Program-made: the position numbers and the translations under genes
Part shown: in pieces, positions 5,328 through 5,891 of the stretch
Position numbering within the stretch: the first letter of the stretch is position 1
Layout: the number at the start of each line of letters is the position of its first letter
Notes under the pieces: generated by a model
Seen by the model: the letters and a program-made list of their open reading frames with translations, nothing else
Databases searched by the model: none
What the model was told of the DNA's origin: nothing
Assembly (NCBI GenBank): GCA_002724505.1
Contig: PBOV01000021.1
Location: 3,758-9,648, forward strand
Direction of reading: 5' to 3'
Length of the DNA: 5,891 nucleotides
DNA from: Rhodospirillaceae bacterium
GTDB lineage: Bacteria > Pseudomonadota > Alphaproteobacteria > MPNO01 > UBA2964

Positions 5328-5885
5328 ATGGGTTGGTCTAAATTAGGACGCGTCGTTTCGACATTTTTGTTTGGTGCGTTGCTATTTGGTTGCGGGACGG
5401 AGATTAAACAAGAATTCCCTACAATCGACAAACATGGTGATGTTTCGACGGATGTCGAGCAAGAGCGCCTCAAAAAAGAACAGGGAAGGCTCTTCGGCGG
5501 GGATGCGCTTGATTTTTTTAATCTTGGCGGTAGCAAGAAAAAATCTACCGTGCGATCGGGCATCAGCGTCAACAGTTTCTTGTGGCGGGCCACCCTCGAC
5601 ACGATCTCCTTTTTGCCGCTCTCGTCCGCAGATCCCTTTGGGGGCGTCGTTTTAACCGATTGGTATGCTCCACCAAAAGCGCCAAAGGAGCGGTATAAGT
5701 TGAGCGTATTTATTCTAAGCCGCCAGCTACGTGCCAATGGGATTCGTGTCGCCGTCCACCGTCAAAAGTTAGTCGGGAGTGTATGGCGCACAAGCGCTGT
5801 GGCGAAGGATACATCAGTAAAATTGGAAAACCAAATTTTGATGCGGGCTCGTGAGCTTCGAGTAGCCTCCCTTAAGATGAAATAA
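5328..5885 (+). CDS. DUF3576 domain-containing lipoprotein
   Basis: This 185-residue predicted lipoprotein has a short basic N-terminus (MGWSKLGR), a hydrophobic segment and the lipobox LFGC with lipidated Cys22, so it should be anchored to a membrane facing the periplasm. After a polar, charged linker (about 25-78) comes the family core VNSFLWRATLDTISFLPLSS and ADPFGGVVLTDWYAPP (81-116), then ERYKLSVFILSRQLRANGIRVAVHRQ (121-146) and a C-terminal helix with ILMRARELR. This matches the alphaproteobacterial DUF3576 family from memory. Its biochemical role is unknown to me. The ATG at 5328 has GAAAGGG 4 nt upstream. From recollection of related genomes, leuS and the outer-membrane LPS assembly gene lptE often follow this gene. 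Only 6 bases of downstream sequence are visible here, so that cannot be tested. Confidence 0.9.
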   Translation: MGWSKLGRVVSTFLFGALLFGCGTEIKQEFPTIDKHGDVSTDVEQERLKKEQGRLFGGDALDFFNLGGSKKKSTVRSGISVNSFLWRATLDTISFLPLSSADPFGGVVLTDWYAPPKAPKERYKLSVFILSRQLRANGIRVAVHRQKLVGSVWRTSAVAKDTSVKLENQILMRARELRVASLKMK

Positions 5886-5891
5886 GCTTTT

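Noticed and set aside
5312..5737. Open frame of 141 codons on the minus strand opposite the lipoprotein gene
   Set aside because: The plus strand codes a recognisable lipobox and DUF3576 core here. The antisense product is a low-complexity Ser/Pro/Arg-rich sequence with no motif.
1..5891. A new multi-gene defence, mobile or biosynthetic system
   Set aside because: Neighbouring genes alternate in strand, each belongs to a recognisable family with a housekeeping, regulatory or envelope role, and there are no transposase, integrase, nuclease, toxin-antitoxin or repeat-array signs.

Overview
The window looks like ordinary chromosomal DNA from an alphaproteobacterium, most likely a marine or Rhodospirillales-like lineage. 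This rests on recognition of protein families and gene order, not on any search. Pointers are the DUF3576 lipoprotein, a Rhodospirillales-type general porin, and the neighbourhood of an OmpR-type regulator, a YkuD-type L,D-transpeptidase and a YggS-type PLP protein. Base composition is moderate and A+T-leaning by eye. I see no mobile element, CRISPR array, tRNA, rRNA or phage gene.

Layout from left to right. Positions 1-818 (+) hold the 3' part of a fumarylacetoacetate-hydrolase-family gene whose start lies before the window. It converges, with a 9-bp gap, on an OmpR/PhoB-type response regulator (828-1514, -). The regulator is divergent from a YkuD-type L,D-transpeptidase (1684-2235, +), and the two share a short intergenic region. 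The transpeptidase overlaps tail to tail by 39 bp with the YggS/PLPBP gene (2197-2904, -). A roughly 95-bp A+T-rich divergent region separates yggS from a JmjC-like cupin, a putative Fe(II)/2-oxoglutarate oxygenase (3000-3932, +). The cupin converges on an outer-membrane porin (3987-5018, -), and a strong hairpin terminator with a UUCG tetraloop lies between them. A roughly 310-bp non-coding divergent region (5019-5327) carries promoter-like elements and small palindromes. It is followed by a DUF3576 lipoprotein (5328-5885, +).

The genes do not form one operon: neighbours alternate in strand at every junction, so each is probably transcribed from its own promoter. Several products concern the cell envelope (transpeptidase, porin, lipoprotein). 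The others are housekeeping or small-molecule enzymes (FAH-family enzyme, PLP carrier, cupin oxygenase).

The most notable item is the response regulator. Its receiver domain has Glu where the phosphoacceptor Asp should be and Leu at the switch Thr position, with a degenerate alpha4 region, while its DNA-binding domain looks intact. This suggests a phosphorylation-independent regulator sitting divergently beside a peptidoglycan-type transpeptidase. Other points are the convergent gene overlap, a terminator whose U-tract runs over the stop codon of the opposing gene, and a promoter followed closely by a hairpin in the leader of the lipoprotein gene. I found no clearly new multi-gene system.
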